Shown here piece by piece: positions 35,857 through 44,835 of a stretch of 64,000 bases of DNA (its first letter is position 1; every line of letters begins with the position of its first letter). Source of the stretch: Sphingobacterium sp. (lineage in GTDB: Bacteria > Bacteroidota > Bacteroidia > Sphingobacteriales > Sphingobacteriaceae); NCBI GenBank assembly GCA_031253985.1, contig JAIRVH010000045.1, positions 17,711 to 81,710 on the forward strand, given 5' to 3'. The position numbers and the translations under genes are program-made. The notes below the pieces were generated by a model, which did no database searches, was not told the origin of the DNA, and saw nothing but the letters and a program-made list of their open reading frames with translations.

Positions 35857-38800
35857 ATGTATAAAAATTATGCACAACTTGGTCGTGCCCTAAACGGCCA
35901 AATGCAACATATGAAAAACAGCGATCACCCAGATATTTGGGGTAGGCCGCAATGGAGGGGAAACATAATGCGCATATCGCTTACGACTATCATGATGTCT
36001 TGTTGCTTGCTTCATGTTGGGGCTAAAACTTATGGACAGGACATATCGATACATGAAAAATCAGTATCGCTAAGAACGGTTTTTTCAAAGATCAATAAGC
36101 AGACAGGCTACTCTTATGTATGGGCTGCGAAAACCATAGATCCAGATACTAAGGTTAACTTAGCTGTTAGCAAAGAGCCTTTAGGAATCACGCTTGAAAA
36201 GTTATTGGATGACTTAAATCTAGATTTTGAGATCAAAGGGAAGATTATTGTCATACGTGAAAAATCAAATCGGACACAGCTATCCAGCGCTCAGGAATTG
36301 ATGTCCTATCAGCAAATGACTGTGAAAGGTTTTATTGTTGACTATACCAACAGACCACTTGAAGGGGCGACTATTCGTATAAAAGGTGTTCCAAAAGGAG
36401 CTGTTACAGATCAGAATGGTCATTTTGAAATTAATGGTATTAGTTCAAATAGCCTTTTGGATATAACTATGGTGGGCTTTGCGCCATTGACAATTGCTGC
36501 TAAGCCCGACTTGGGGACGATTAGTTTACGCGCCTTGGATGAGCAATTGCAGGAGGTGAACATTACCGTCAATACGGGATACCAAAAAATAAGCAAAGAG
36601 AGAGCGGCGGGTTCAATTGCTCAGGTGACGGCTAAAGACATGGAGGGGCGGCTCCAGCCTAATTTATTGGACCGAATTGATGGACTGTTGCCCGGATTAA
36701 ATTTAGTACGAAACACCTCAAGTCCGCAGAATAGTAAAAATAACCTGGCTATCGAGGTTCGCGGACGATCTACAATCAACGCACAGGCTGCACCCCTGAT
36801 CGTCGTTGACGGTATGCCCTTTGAAGGTGACTTAACAGCTATTAATCCCAATGATATTGCTTCCATAACCGTTTTAAAAGATGCGTCGGCAGCCTCTATT
36901 TATGGCGTACGTTCCTCCAACGGCGTTATTGTTATTGCGACAAAAATAGGTTCTGCAGGCAAAACAAAGATTGATTACAGCAATACACTTTCCTTTAGGG
37001 GGCTTCCAAGCCGTAGCTACCTCAATCAGATGAGCAGTGCAGAACTGGTCAACTTTCAAAAAGAAATGTTTAACTATCGTTCAGGAGATTATGCGGCCAT
37101 CGATCCGAGAAAATCGATGAACGATGTTTATCGAATTTTGTACGATCGCAAAGGTGGAGTGATTTCGGAAGAAGAGATGGAGAAGCGCCTTGATGTATAT
37201 CGAAACCGTGACCGCTTCACCCAAATGGATAAATTTCTGAATACGACCCGATTCGATCAGCAGCATAACCTCGCTGTTTCGGGCGGATCCGATCGTTATA
37301 CATATCATTATTCTCTCAATTATACGCAGCCAGGAGATTACAATAAGGGACGGGCGACAAATAAGGAACTGGGATTCAGCCTGAAAAATAATTTTAAGTT
37401 TACTGACTGGTTTAGTTTACGAGCAAATGTCCTGGGAAAGAATCAAAATAGAGAGGGTGATATCGGCTTTAATTTCTACGATAATTATATCGGTGGCAAG
37501 GCATCCTATTATCTACTTGAAAATGAAGATGGCTCTCCGGCTCAATGGTATAATTCAAAATCTCAATTTGAGATTGATCGTTTGAATGCCTTGGGGCTAG
37601 AAGATGAGACCTATATTCCTTTAAAGCATGTAGCAGCGATCCACGAAAAGTTCTATAATAAATACCTTAACTTAAATTTTGCTGCCAATTTTAAGATTAT
37701 CAAGGGGCTAGACTTCGATCTGTCCTATCAAAGTGAACGGACGGAAGGGTATAATGGCACATTGAATAGAAAAAATGCCCAATCGGTTGTTGGGATGATC
37801 AATGACGCGACACAAATCGGAAAAGATGGATTAATCAAACGCAATGTGCCGCAAGGAGGACAGTTTGCCGAACAGCGTAACGATGTCAATAGCTATACAT
37901 TGCGTGGTCAATTTAATTACCAGCACAATAGTCAGGACAAACATGAAATCGTAGCGATTGCTGGAGCTGAGCGAAGACAGATTAATAATCGATATACAAA
38001 TATCTATAAATACGGTTACGATGAAAATAGTTTAGTATACAAGGGAATCAATGAAGAGCTTTTCGGTATACAAATTCAAAACACACAAGCGCTTTTTAAT
38101 AGCTACTCCATTTTAAAAAAAGAGACCGGGTTTAAAGATTTAGTGGATCGATTCATTTCCTTTTATGCTAATGGATCGTATACCTATGATCGCAAGTTGA
38201 CCTTAAGCGGAAGTATCCGGATGGATCAATCCAATTTGTTTGGCACAAATATCAAAAATCAATACAAGCCGCTTTGGTCAATAGGGGCTTTGTATCATTT
38301 GCCAAAAATAGATTGGGAACCTTTAGATCGTTGGTCGATACGTGCTACTTATGGGGTAAATGGAAATGTGCCAAAAGATAATGGACCATATTTGATTTCT
38401 CGTGTGAACAATAATTTAAACTACTTTAACGGTGAAATGCAGGCCTACATAGATTCTCCGCCCAATCCATTGTTGCGTTGGGAGCGGACAAAAGTATTCA
38501 ATGTTGGTTTTGACTTCTCGCTATTTAGAGACAGGTTGCTAACTACAGTCGATATCTACAATAAGAAAACTTCGGACTTATTGGGGAATACACCTTTAGA
38601 TCCAACATTGGGGTGGGATATGGTTCTGCTTAATTATGGTGATATGCAGAATAGGGGGATCGAGTTGGGATTGAACGGTAAGGTAATTCAACGTGAAAAC
38701 TTTAGCTGGAACAGCACAATAAATTTTAGCTACAACAAAAATAAGATTACCAATCTGTATGTTGAGCAGAATACACCGTACTATTACTATTATGCTCCTC

Positions 38801-39480
38801 AAAATCGCGTTGGAATCCCAATGGGTAGTTTGTATAGTATAGACTATGCGGGATTAAATGACAAAGGTAGACCATTGGCACGAAAGGCTGATGGCAGTCT
38901 GGTGGAGACGACTCAAAAATTGACGGTCGACGATTTAATCTATGAGGGGACAGCAATACCGCCTTATAATGTTTCCTTTAGAAATGGATTTAGATACAAA
39001 GATCTGACGCTTTCCTTTATGTTTATTTTCAATGGAGGTCACGTGATGCGGGGAGTGCATCCCGAATTCCTCAGTAAATATGCGGAGCTTAATTACAATA
39101 GCAACTTCGACAAACTGTGGTTAAATTACTGGAAAAACCCTGGGGATGAAAATAATCCGGACATTGCTCCTGCGTTTATCACGGCTGCCTCAGGTAATAT
39201 TTCGGATATTTTCAATGCCGCACATAAATTTGTTCAGAAGGCTGATTACATTAAACTGAGAGATATCTCATTATCCTACAACCTTCCTGCGCAATGGATT
39301 GCGCCGACTAAACTTTCCTATGTACGACTGACGGCACAAGTACTGAATGCATGGCGTTGGGTAGCGAACAAGGATAATCTTGATCCTGAAGTTTGGGTTG
39401 GATATAGTACAGTGACAAGTCCAAATAGAGGTATTCAAGCACCAGCAATATACAATTTAGGTGTATCTGTAGGATTTTAA
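35857..39480 (+). CDS. SusC/RagA-family TonB-dependent outer-membrane transporter with STN domain
   Basis: 1207 residues. A 36-residue N-terminal extension (with MKNSDHPDIWGRPQWRGN) precedes the Sec signal (RISLTTIMMSCCLLHVGAKTYGQ). Then come the secretin/TonB N-terminal (STN) signalling domain (about 65-120), a carboxypeptidase-D-like domain (about 152-235, VKGFIVDYTNRPLEGATIRIKGV), the plug (LDRIDGLLPGLNL, DASAASIYGVRSSNGVIVI) and a 22-strand barrel ending in NLGVSVGF. The STN domain links it to the sigma/FecR pair upstream. The substrate is not evident, because no glycoside hydrolase lies in the locus. The downstream thioredoxins suggest peptides or another non-glycan substrate. Confidence 0.95.
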   Translation: MYKNYAQLGRALNGQMQHMKNSDHPDIWGRPQWRGNIMRISLTTIMMSCCLLHVGAKTYGQDISIHEKSVSLRTVFSKINKQTGYSYVWAAKTIDPDTKVNLAVSKEPLGITLEKLLDDLNLDFEIKGKIIVIREKSNRTQLSSAQELMSYQQMTVKGFIVDYTNRPLEGATIRIKGVPKGAVTDQNGHFEINGISSNSLLDITMVGFAPLTIAAKPDLGTISLRALDEQLQEVNITVNTGYQKISKERAAGSIAQVTAKDMEGRLQPNLLDRIDGLLPGLNLVRNTSSPQNSKNNLAIEVRGRSTINAQAAPLIVVDGMPFEGDLTAINPNDIASITVLKDASAASIYGVRSSNGVIVIATKIGSAGKTKIDYSNTLSFRGLPSRSYLNQMSSAELVNFQKEMFNYRSGDYAAIDPRKSMNDVYRILYDRKGGVISEEEMEKRLDVYRNRDRFTQMDKFLNTTRFDQQHNLAVSGGSDRYTYHYSLNYTQPGDYNKGRATNKELGFSLKNNFKFTDWFSLRANVLGKNQNREGDIGFNFYDNYIGGKASYYLLENEDGSPAQWYNSKSQFEIDRLNALGLEDETYIPLKHVAAIHEKFYNKYLNLNFAANFKIIKGLDFDLSYQSERTEGYNGTLNRKNAQSVVGMINDATQIGKDGLIKRNVPQGGQFAEQRNDVNSYTLRGQFNYQHNSQDKHEIVAIAGAERRQINNRYTNIYKYGYDENSLVYKGINEELFGIQIQNTQALFNSYSILKKETGFKDLVDRFISFYANGSYTYDRKLTLSGSIRMDQSNLFGTNIKNQYKPLWSIGALYHLPKIDWEPLDRWSIRATYGVNGNVPKDNGPYLISRVNNNLNYFNGEMQAYIDSPPNPLLRWERTKVFNVGFDFSLFRDRLLTTVDIYNKKTSDLLGNTPLDPTLGWDMVLLNYGDMQNRGIELGLNGKVIQRENFSWNSTINFSYNKNKITNLYVEQNTPYYYYYAPQNRVGIPMGSLYSIDYAGLNDKGRPLARKADGSLVETTQKLTVDDLIYEGTAIPPYNVSFRNGFRYKDLTLSFMFIFNGGHVMRGVHPEFLSKYAELNYNSNFDKLWLNYWKNPGDENNPDIAPAFITAASGNISDIFNAAHKFVQKADYIKLRDISLSYNLPAQWIAPTKLSYVRLTAQVLNAWRWVANKDNLDPEVWVGYSTVTSPNRGIQAPAIYNLGVSVGF

Positions 39481-39492
39481 TAAGAAAATGCA

Positions 39493-40941
39493 ATGAGAAA
39501 AATATATATAGGATTACTATTCGGTTTATTGACATTGAATAGCTGTAATAAATATCTGGATATAAAGCCAAAGGGGTTTACAATTCCAGAAAATCTGAAT
39601 GACTACAAATTGCTTCTAAACGATCAATCTTTGGTTAGGGCTTCCGCAGTTTATCCAAATTATTTAGCAGATAATTTACAGTCTGGAGACCCTCAGGATG
39701 TACAATCGGCAGCAAGCTATGATTACTACGACTATGTAAAAAAACAACTTTACAGCTTTGCTCATGGTGCAATATTTGAAGACGGCCAGTACGATCCGTA
39801 TTGGGAATCAGCTTACAGCCATATATTTACTTACAATGTTGTTATTAATAATGTACTGACAGCAACTGAAGGTACTGATGCGGAGAAGAAAAGAATATGG
39901 GCCGAGGCTAAGGTCGGCCGCGCGTTTGAATACCTCAGTCTGGTTAATATATACGCGGCTCACTATAATCCGGCAAGCGCTACGAAAGATCTGGGAGTTC
40001 CTTTGGTGCTGAAAGAAGATATCAATCAAAAATACGAAAGGGTATCTGTTCAGGCGATCTATGATCAGGTACTTGGCGATCTCAATGATGCGCTGCCAAA
40101 TTTGAGTACAGTGCAGTCAAATAGATTTCAAGCTGTGCGTTCAGTCGGCTTCTCTTTTTTAAGTCGCGTTTATCTCTATCAGGGAAAATACAAAGAGGCC
40201 CTGGAGAATGCAAAACAAGCACTTGCTTTGAATAAAACACTCATCGATTATAGCCTATATACCAATAAGGATAAGACGACTTGGGGACGTGTTTGTTTAA
40301 AAACAGATAATTCAGTGCAGTTTCCCGACTCCAGAACCAATATGGAAGCGGTGTGGTCTCGATTGGGGACTAGTTCGTTAGGTAGTCCAAATGCCGAATT
40401 TTATGCTTCAAAAGAACTGATTGAAACGTATGCCAAAGACTTGCCTGCAGGTGCAACTGATAAACGTTATCAATTATTTTTCTGCCGGGATCAAGCTTCA
40501 TTTGGACCTAATCTCGTTAAATTCCCGGGTCGGGTATTATTTGCACCTTATGTTGAATTTAGTACAGGATTTAATACGCCCGAATTATTTTTGATTGCTG
40601 CAGAAGCAGCTGTTCGAACAGGCAATACTACAGAGGCGCTAAATTATTTGAATACCTTAAGAAATAGTCGGATAGAAAGTAACAAATCCATAACTTCCAC
40701 CGATCCAAAAGTTGTTTTACAGACAGTACTCGATGAAAGACGCCGTGAAATGCCATTTATGGCATCAGATAGGTTAATCGATCTGAAGCGACTTGCCATA
40801 GCAGACAACTTTAAAAAGTCAATTCAACATCCATTGGCGGGGAAAGTTTTCGAAATGGAATCAACGGATCTGCGGCTGATACTTCCGGTTCCGCCAAAGG
40901 TACTGTCTTTGAATCCCGGAATTCCACAGTACGAACGTTAA
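39493..40941 (+). CDS. RagB/SusD-family nutrient-binding outer-membrane lipoprotein
   Basis: 482 residues with lipobox cysteine at residue 18 (LNSCNKYLDIKPKG). SusD-family features are the TPR-like helices, with LNDYKLLLNDQSLV, AEAKVGRAFEYLSLVNIYAAHY and YKEALENAKQALALN, and the conserved C-terminal TPELFLIAAEAAVRTGNTTEALNYLNTLRNSRI followed by VLDERRREMPFMASDRLIDLKRL. It caps the SusC barrel and binds substrate at the surface. It begins 12 bp after susC, so they are co-transcribed. Confidence 0.95.
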   Translation: MRKIYIGLLFGLLTLNSCNKYLDIKPKGFTIPENLNDYKLLLNDQSLVRASAVYPNYLADNLQSGDPQDVQSAASYDYYDYVKKQLYSFAHGAIFEDGQYDPYWESAYSHIFTYNVVINNVLTATEGTDAEKKRIWAEAKVGRAFEYLSLVNIYAAHYNPASATKDLGVPLVLKEDINQKYERVSVQAIYDQVLGDLNDALPNLSTVQSNRFQAVRSVGFSFLSRVYLYQGKYKEALENAKQALALNKTLIDYSLYTNKDKTTWGRVCLKTDNSVQFPDSRTNMEAVWSRLGTSSLGSPNAEFYASKELIETYAKDLPAGATDKRYQLFFCRDQASFGPNLVKFPGRVLFAPYVEFSTGFNTPELFLIAAEAAVRTGNTTEALNYLNTLRNSRIESNKSITSTDPKVVLQTVLDERRREMPFMASDRLIDLKRLAIADNFKKSIQHPLAGKVFEMESTDLRLILPVPPKVLSLNPGIPQYER

Positions 40942-40961
40942 CAGAAATCTTTATAGACCTT

Positions 40962-41001
40962 GTCCTCCTCAATTTTTATAACAACAGAAATTGAGGAGGA
41001 C
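40962..41001 (+). promoter_or_regulatory. Hairpin enclosing the Shine-Dalgarno sequence of the thioredoxin gene
   Basis: Arms GTCCTCCTCAATTT (40962-40975) and AAATTGAGGAGGAC (40988-41001) are perfectly complementary over 14 bp with a 12-base loop. The right arm contains AGGAGG, the only strong Shine-Dalgarno sequence before the next gene, so folding would hide it. No T run follows, arguing against a simple terminator. Confidence 0.6.
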
Positions 41002-41015
41002 CGTAATGAAAAAAA

Positions 41016-42206
41016 ATGAAAAAGATATTACTTACAGCAATGGTTTTTGCACAGTCAATGCTATTGCTCGCCCAAGAGCATATACAGTTTCAAAAGATCA
41101 GTTTTGGTCAGGCAAAGGAATTGGCTAAGCAAGAAAATAAGCTTATTTTCCTAGATGGATTTACGTCCTGGTGCGCCCCTTGTAAATGGATGGAAGGGAA
41201 TGTGTTTTCGCAGCCTGAAGTAGCCGCTTATTTTAATAGTACATTTATTAATACGAAGTTTGATTGTGAGATCGGAGAGGGGGTAAATATTGCTAAATTA
41301 TATCAAATCAGGAGCTTCCCAACTTATTTGTTTTTAGATGGACAGGGGACATTGATCTATAGAACGCAGTCCCGTATGGAGGCTGATATATTCCTGAAAC
41401 AAGCGCAGCAAGCGAATGACCCAAATTTTCAGATCCCCAATTTACGCAAATCGTATGAGCTGGGAATGCGGGAGTCGAATTTCCTGATACGTTACATTAA
41501 GGTCATGGAACAGACCGATAGTCAAGCTGCGAATGCCGCAAAAAAGGCATTGGATAGCGTGGCGACTGATGAATTTTTAAGGAGTCCAAATGGATGGGAA
41601 ACTATAAAAATGATGGCGCAAAGTCTCGATGATCGCTACGGTAAATTTTTTGAATCAAACAAATCTTATTTTAAACGTATAGCGGTGCCGGCAGATTTTG
41701 CGAAAAAGGAGACACAGCTGTTGCGATATGCAATGTACGGCTATATCAGGGACAATAAAGTAGATGAATTTAATGCTGGAGTAGCCTATTTTGAGGGATT
41801 AAAAGATCCAGAGCAAAAAATTGACGCTGCGCTGTATAAGGTCGAATGGACTGCGGCCCATGGTACAGATAAGGAGTTTGTTGTGCTGACCAATGAATTG
41901 AGAAAGGGGCTGTTAAAGAATGAAGACGAACGGCTGAGTTTTATTGCCCGTCGCAATGCCAGTGCGAAAGGAAATGTTGCAAATCCAGTGATCCTAAAGC
42001 AATGCTATGTATTGGCCAAACAGGCCGCAATATTGAATCCTGCAAGTTATTCCAATCAGGGGACTTTGGCAGATATCTGTATTGCATTGAAGAAAAAGAA
42101 AGAAGCTGTTCAAGCGGCAGAAGCCGCGAGAGGCTTGGCTGAATTGGAGACTTCAAAAATTATTAAACTAGCCGATGCCCTTGTAGAGCGTGCTAAAACA
42201 CTGTAA
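41016..42206 (+). CDS. Exported thioredoxin-family protein
   Basis: 396 residues with a Sec signal (1-20, LLLAQ). The thioredoxin domain (about 25-130) has the active site SWCAPCKW (C53, C56) and cis-proline segment QIRSFPTYLFLDG. The remaining 260 residues are helical, possibly TPR-like, with KKEAVQAAEAARGLAELETSKI at the end. An out-of-frame ATG at 41006 is better placed relative to the AGGAGG site than the real start at 41016. The gene overlaps the TlpA gene by one base at its stop. It may reduce disulfides of imported substrate. Confidence 0.88.
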   Translation: MKKILLTAMVFAQSMLLLAQEHIQFQKISFGQAKELAKQENKLIFLDGFTSWCAPCKWMEGNVFSQPEVAAYFNSTFINTKFDCEIGEGVNIAKLYQIRSFPTYLFLDGQGTLIYRTQSRMEADIFLKQAQQANDPNFQIPNLRKSYELGMRESNFLIRYIKVMEQTDSQAANAAKKALDSVATDEFLRSPNGWETIKMMAQSLDDRYGKFFESNKSYFKRIAVPADFAKKETQLLRYAMYGYIRDNKVDEFNAGVAYFEGLKDPEQKIDAALYKVEWTAAHGTDKEFVVLTNELRKGLLKNEDERLSFIARRNASAKGNVANPVILKQCYVLAKQAAILNPASYSNQGTLADICIALKKKKEAVQAAEAARGLAELETSKIIKLADALVERAKTL

Positions 42207-43363
42207 TGACCAACATGAAGAAAATAGTTACATCAATATTCTTGGCCTTAAGCTGTCTAGGTACAGTATTGGCTCAAGGACATCGTTTTCAATTAACAAT
42301 CAAGGGAAAACAATTCCCGGCAAAATCTAAAATATTTGTACGTTATATTGTGGACAGGAAATTAACAATTGATTCAATCAATCTTGTTTCCAATGAAGTT
42401 ATCTACAAAGGCGAAATAATTGAACCGACACAAGTCATGTTGTTTTATTCCCAAGATGGAGCTTCCTTCTTTAACCGCAAAGGAAAACCTATGGAGCGTC
42501 TTACATTTTATGTAGACTCTCAGGAACCCAATACGCAAATCAACGTTCAAGGTCCTTTCGAGTCTTCCCTGGTACAAGGCGGGAAACTGCAGGTAGCCTA
42601 TAAGCAGTATCAAGATTATCTAAGCTCCTATGAGAAGAAGCTCATGGTTCAGCAAGCTAAAAGAGCTGATCTGTATCAAGCAAAAAATCGTGATGAAAAT
42701 GCACTCAACCAAATTGGGCTAGAAATAGACAAGATCGAAACAGAGCGTAAGAAGGCGCAACGAAATTTTATAGCCAATAATCCAGACAATTACTTCAGTT
42801 TATTGGCCTTGCAGGAAGTTGCTGGCTACGATGATAATGTGTTTACCACTGAACCTTTATTTTTCAATTTGTCATCAAGATTAAGACAGACAGCAATCGG
42901 GAAAAAATTAGAAGCAGATATTCAACTGGCAAAAAAGCTAGGAATTGGACAGCCAGCTTTGGATTTTGCGCAAATGACGCCCGAAGGTAAAGAGTTTAAA
43001 CTCTCAGATTTTAAAGGTAAATACCTGCTATTGGATTTTTGGGCGTCATGGTGTGGTCCGTGCCGTGCTGAGAACCCTAATTTGGTTAAAGCTTATCAAA
43101 AGTTTAAGGGAGCAAAATTTGAGATACTGGGGGTCTCATTGGATAAACCAGGTAAGAAGGATAACTGGATGAAAGCTATAGAACAGGATGGACTGACCTG
43201 GCCTCAGGTGTCAGATCTGAATGGCTGGCAAAATCAAGCCGCTCAATTGTACGGTATTCAGGCTATTCCGCAAAATTATCTGATCTCTCCTGAAGGGAAG
43301 ATCGTTGGCATTAACTTAAAAGGAGTAAAGTTGATGGAGAAACTCGAAGAGCTCCTTAAATAA
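42206..43363 (+). CDS. TlpA-like exported disulfide reductase with DUF4369-type N-terminus
   Basis: 385 residues; ATG at 42206 overlaps the previous stop (TAATG), with a second ATG 9 bp on. A Sec signal (GTVLAQ) is followed by a beta-rich N-terminal domain (about 28-130) of the DUF4369 type, a helical linker (130-245) and a C-terminal AhpC/TSA/TlpA thioredoxin fold with WASWCGPCRAENP (CxxC about 281-284) and IQAIPQNYLISPEGK. Such pairs of thioredoxins follow SusCD genes in many Sphingobacteriaceae loci. Translational coupling to the upstream gene is likely. Confidence 0.9.
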   Translation: MTNMKKIVTSIFLALSCLGTVLAQGHRFQLTIKGKQFPAKSKIFVRYIVDRKLTIDSINLVSNEVIYKGEIIEPTQVMLFYSQDGASFFNRKGKPMERLTFYVDSQEPNTQINVQGPFESSLVQGGKLQVAYKQYQDYLSSYEKKLMVQQAKRADLYQAKNRDENALNQIGLEIDKIETERKKAQRNFIANNPDNYFSLLALQEVAGYDDNVFTTEPLFFNLSSRLRQTAIGKKLEADIQLAKKLGIGQPALDFAQMTPEGKEFKLSDFKGKYLLLDFWASWCGPCRAENPNLVKAYQKFKGAKFEILGVSLDKPGKKDNWMKAIEQDGLTWPQVSDLNGWQNQAAQLYGIQAIPQNYLISPEGKIVGINLKGVKLMEKLEELLK

Positions 43364-43366
43364 ATT

Positions 43367-43395
43367 TTAAGGAGGGGCAAATTGCCTCTCCTTAA
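43367..43395 (+). terminator. Hairpin after the SusCD/thioredoxin operon
   Basis: Arms TTAAGGAGGGGCAA (43367-43380) and TTGCCTCTCCTTAA (43382-43395) pair over 14 bp with one G-U and a one-base centre. Moderate T content follows. It starts 4 bp beyond the TlpA stop. Confidence 0.6.
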
Positions 43396-43489
43396 TTATG
43401 AACTTTTAATAGCAGCTATCGCTATGGGCTCAGTTTTCTGTTATAGCACTGCTCTTTGGAGGGCTAATGTAACGGCTTGCAGCTTATTC

Positions 43490-43639
43490 GCTATTTCTCT
43501 GCTATTTCTTTGGTGTTTCTCTGCTATTTCTTCGCTATTCCTTTGGGATTGCTAGGGTGCTGATTCGCTTCTTCTTTGCTATTTCTTTGTCGTTTTATTG
43601 GTGTTTTATTGGTGTTTCTTTGCTTTGAAAGCAAAGAAA
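43490..43639. repeat. Degenerate 11-bp tandem repeat ending in a perfect 25-bp palindrome
   Basis: Twelve units in exact 11-base register begin at 43490, 43501, 43512, 43523, 43534, 43545, 43556, 43567, 43578, 43589, 43600 and 43611. Consensus GCTATTTCTTT, with a GGTGTTTCTTT variant. Units at 43545 and 43556 are the most diverged. The last unit runs into TTTCTTTGCTTT-G-AAAGCAAAGAAA (43615-43639), a perfect inverted repeat. Not in an open reading frame. Confidence 0.8.
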
Positions 43640-43744
43640 AGGTAAGCAAAAAGTCAATAATATGCAAAGTAATATGTACTCAGTACATCTGCATAAGTTA
43701 TGCAGAATGCACGAGAAGGCAAATAGATTTTTAGCAGAATGCCG

Positions 43745-44278
43745 CTAGGAGGAAATTTGTTGCTTAAAGCCCGCTATTTTTTCCTTCAGACTATTGAGGT
43801 GTTCAGGACTGATTACGCCATTATCCTGATCAAAATTTTCGTAAAATTTGGGGAGTGAAAATGTTTCTTTAATGATAGCTCCAAATTGCGGGAAAAACTT
43901 TTGGGCTTCGGCCATCACATTCCCGCCACCATACCCGCCCGGTGAAGTAGTCATGAGCAACATGGGTTTATCTTGGAAAACTTTCACATTGATCCGAGAT
44001 GCCCAGTCGAATACATTTTTAAATGCAACGCTGTAGGAGCGGTTATTCTCAGCTAGGGAGCAAATAATAACGTCACTGGCGGCTATATTGTCCAGGAAAA
44101 GCTGTGCTTCCTGTGGAAATCCATTTTTTTCCAGGTCTACAGAAAAAACTGGCATGTCATAGTCATTCAGGTCGATCAAATTAATCTCGTGCCCCTCGAA
44201 GCTCTTAAGTACAAATTTGACCAATTGTTTGTTAATCGATGTGGAAGAATTACTCCCTGCGAATGCAAATATTTTCAT
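43745..44278 (-). CDS. NADPH-dependent FMN reductase family protein
   Basis: 177 residues with a flavodoxin-like fold. It opens IFAFAGSNSSTSINKQLVKFV, the FMN phosphate loop GSNSSTSINK. Then come VDLEKNGFPQEAQLFLDNIAASDVIICSLAENNRSYSVAFKNVFDWASR and the flavin-contacting MTTSPGGYGG. It matches NAD(P)H-dependent FMN/azo/chromate reductases. The electron acceptor is not predictable. It stands alone, 33 bp downstream of the membrane protein gene on the same strand. Confidence 0.9.
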   Translation of the reverse strand: MKIFAFAGSNSSTSINKQLVKFVLKSFEGHEINLIDLNDYDMPVFSVDLEKNGFPQEAQLFLDNIAASDVIICSLAENNRSYSVAFKNVFDWASRINVKVFQDKPMLLMTTSPGGYGGGNVMAEAQKFFPQFGAIIKETFSLPKFYENFDQDNGVISPEHLNSLKEKIAGFKQQISS

Positions 44279-44311
44279 GTTTTATCCTTTATGATTATCG
44301 GTTGTTTAAAT

Positions 44312-44821
44312 TTAGTCAATTTCCGCAACAGTCGGAGGTTTAGACTTGACTTGTCGTTTCTGATAGGTTTTGATTATATGGTATAATTTTTTGAAATCCT
44401 CGCTATGCATATTTCTCTCATTTATTACCATGGTTAAATGATCTGTAGTTTGAAGTTTTATGGTTCTGAATTTAAAATATTTTTCCTCTTTACAAAATAA
44501 CTTAATGATATTGACCGGATTTCGAAGTTGACTCATATCAATCACTTTTTTTGTATATCTGGTTATATGACACATATTTAAATCCTTTCGATATAATCCA
44601 CCTAAGTTTACTTTAGTAAGTGTATCTCCAGTTATTTCGAAGTGCTCAAATCTCCAAACGCCTGTAAACAGGATGAGCCCACAGCACGTCTCCCATATTA
44701 TCCCTAAAAGAGAAATGGAATACTTAGAAATTATTATTGGGAATATAGCAATACAACCAAAAAGAAGAATAAGTATAGGAAACGTATAATCACAGCGTAA
44801 CTTGATGTTTTTTTTATCCAC
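44312..44821 (-). CDS. Membrane protein with PH-like C-terminal domain
   Basis: 169 residues from a GTG start at 44821. Two transmembrane helices (about 13-30 and 36-54) precede a soluble beta-rich domain (FEITGDTLTKVNLGGLYRKDLNMCHITRYTKK ... FRTIKLQTTDHLTMVINE), which resembles bacterial PH-type domains found after paired helices. Function is unknown. It lies 14 bp downstream of the GNAT gene, so the two may be co-transcribed. Confidence 0.65.
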   Translation of the reverse strand: MDKKNIKLRCDYTFPILILLFGCIAIFPIIISKYSISLLGIIWETCCGLILFTGVWRFEHFEITGDTLTKVNLGGLYRKDLNMCHITRYTKKVIDMSQLRNPVNIIKLFCKEEKYFKFRTIKLQTTDHLTMVINERNMHSEDFKKLYHIIKTYQKRQVKSKPPTVAEID

Positions 44822-44835
44822 GACAAATACTTGTT

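Larger units (their letters stand above)
43364..43744. other. Intergenic region carrying terminator and an 11-bp tandem repeat
   Basis: No gene. It contains the operon hairpin (43367-43395), the tandem 11-mer array (43490-43621) and a palindrome at its right end. Confidence 0.6.

Noticed and set aside
43490..43621. CRISPR array
   Set aside because: The repeats are contiguous 11-mers without spacers, and no cas gene is near.
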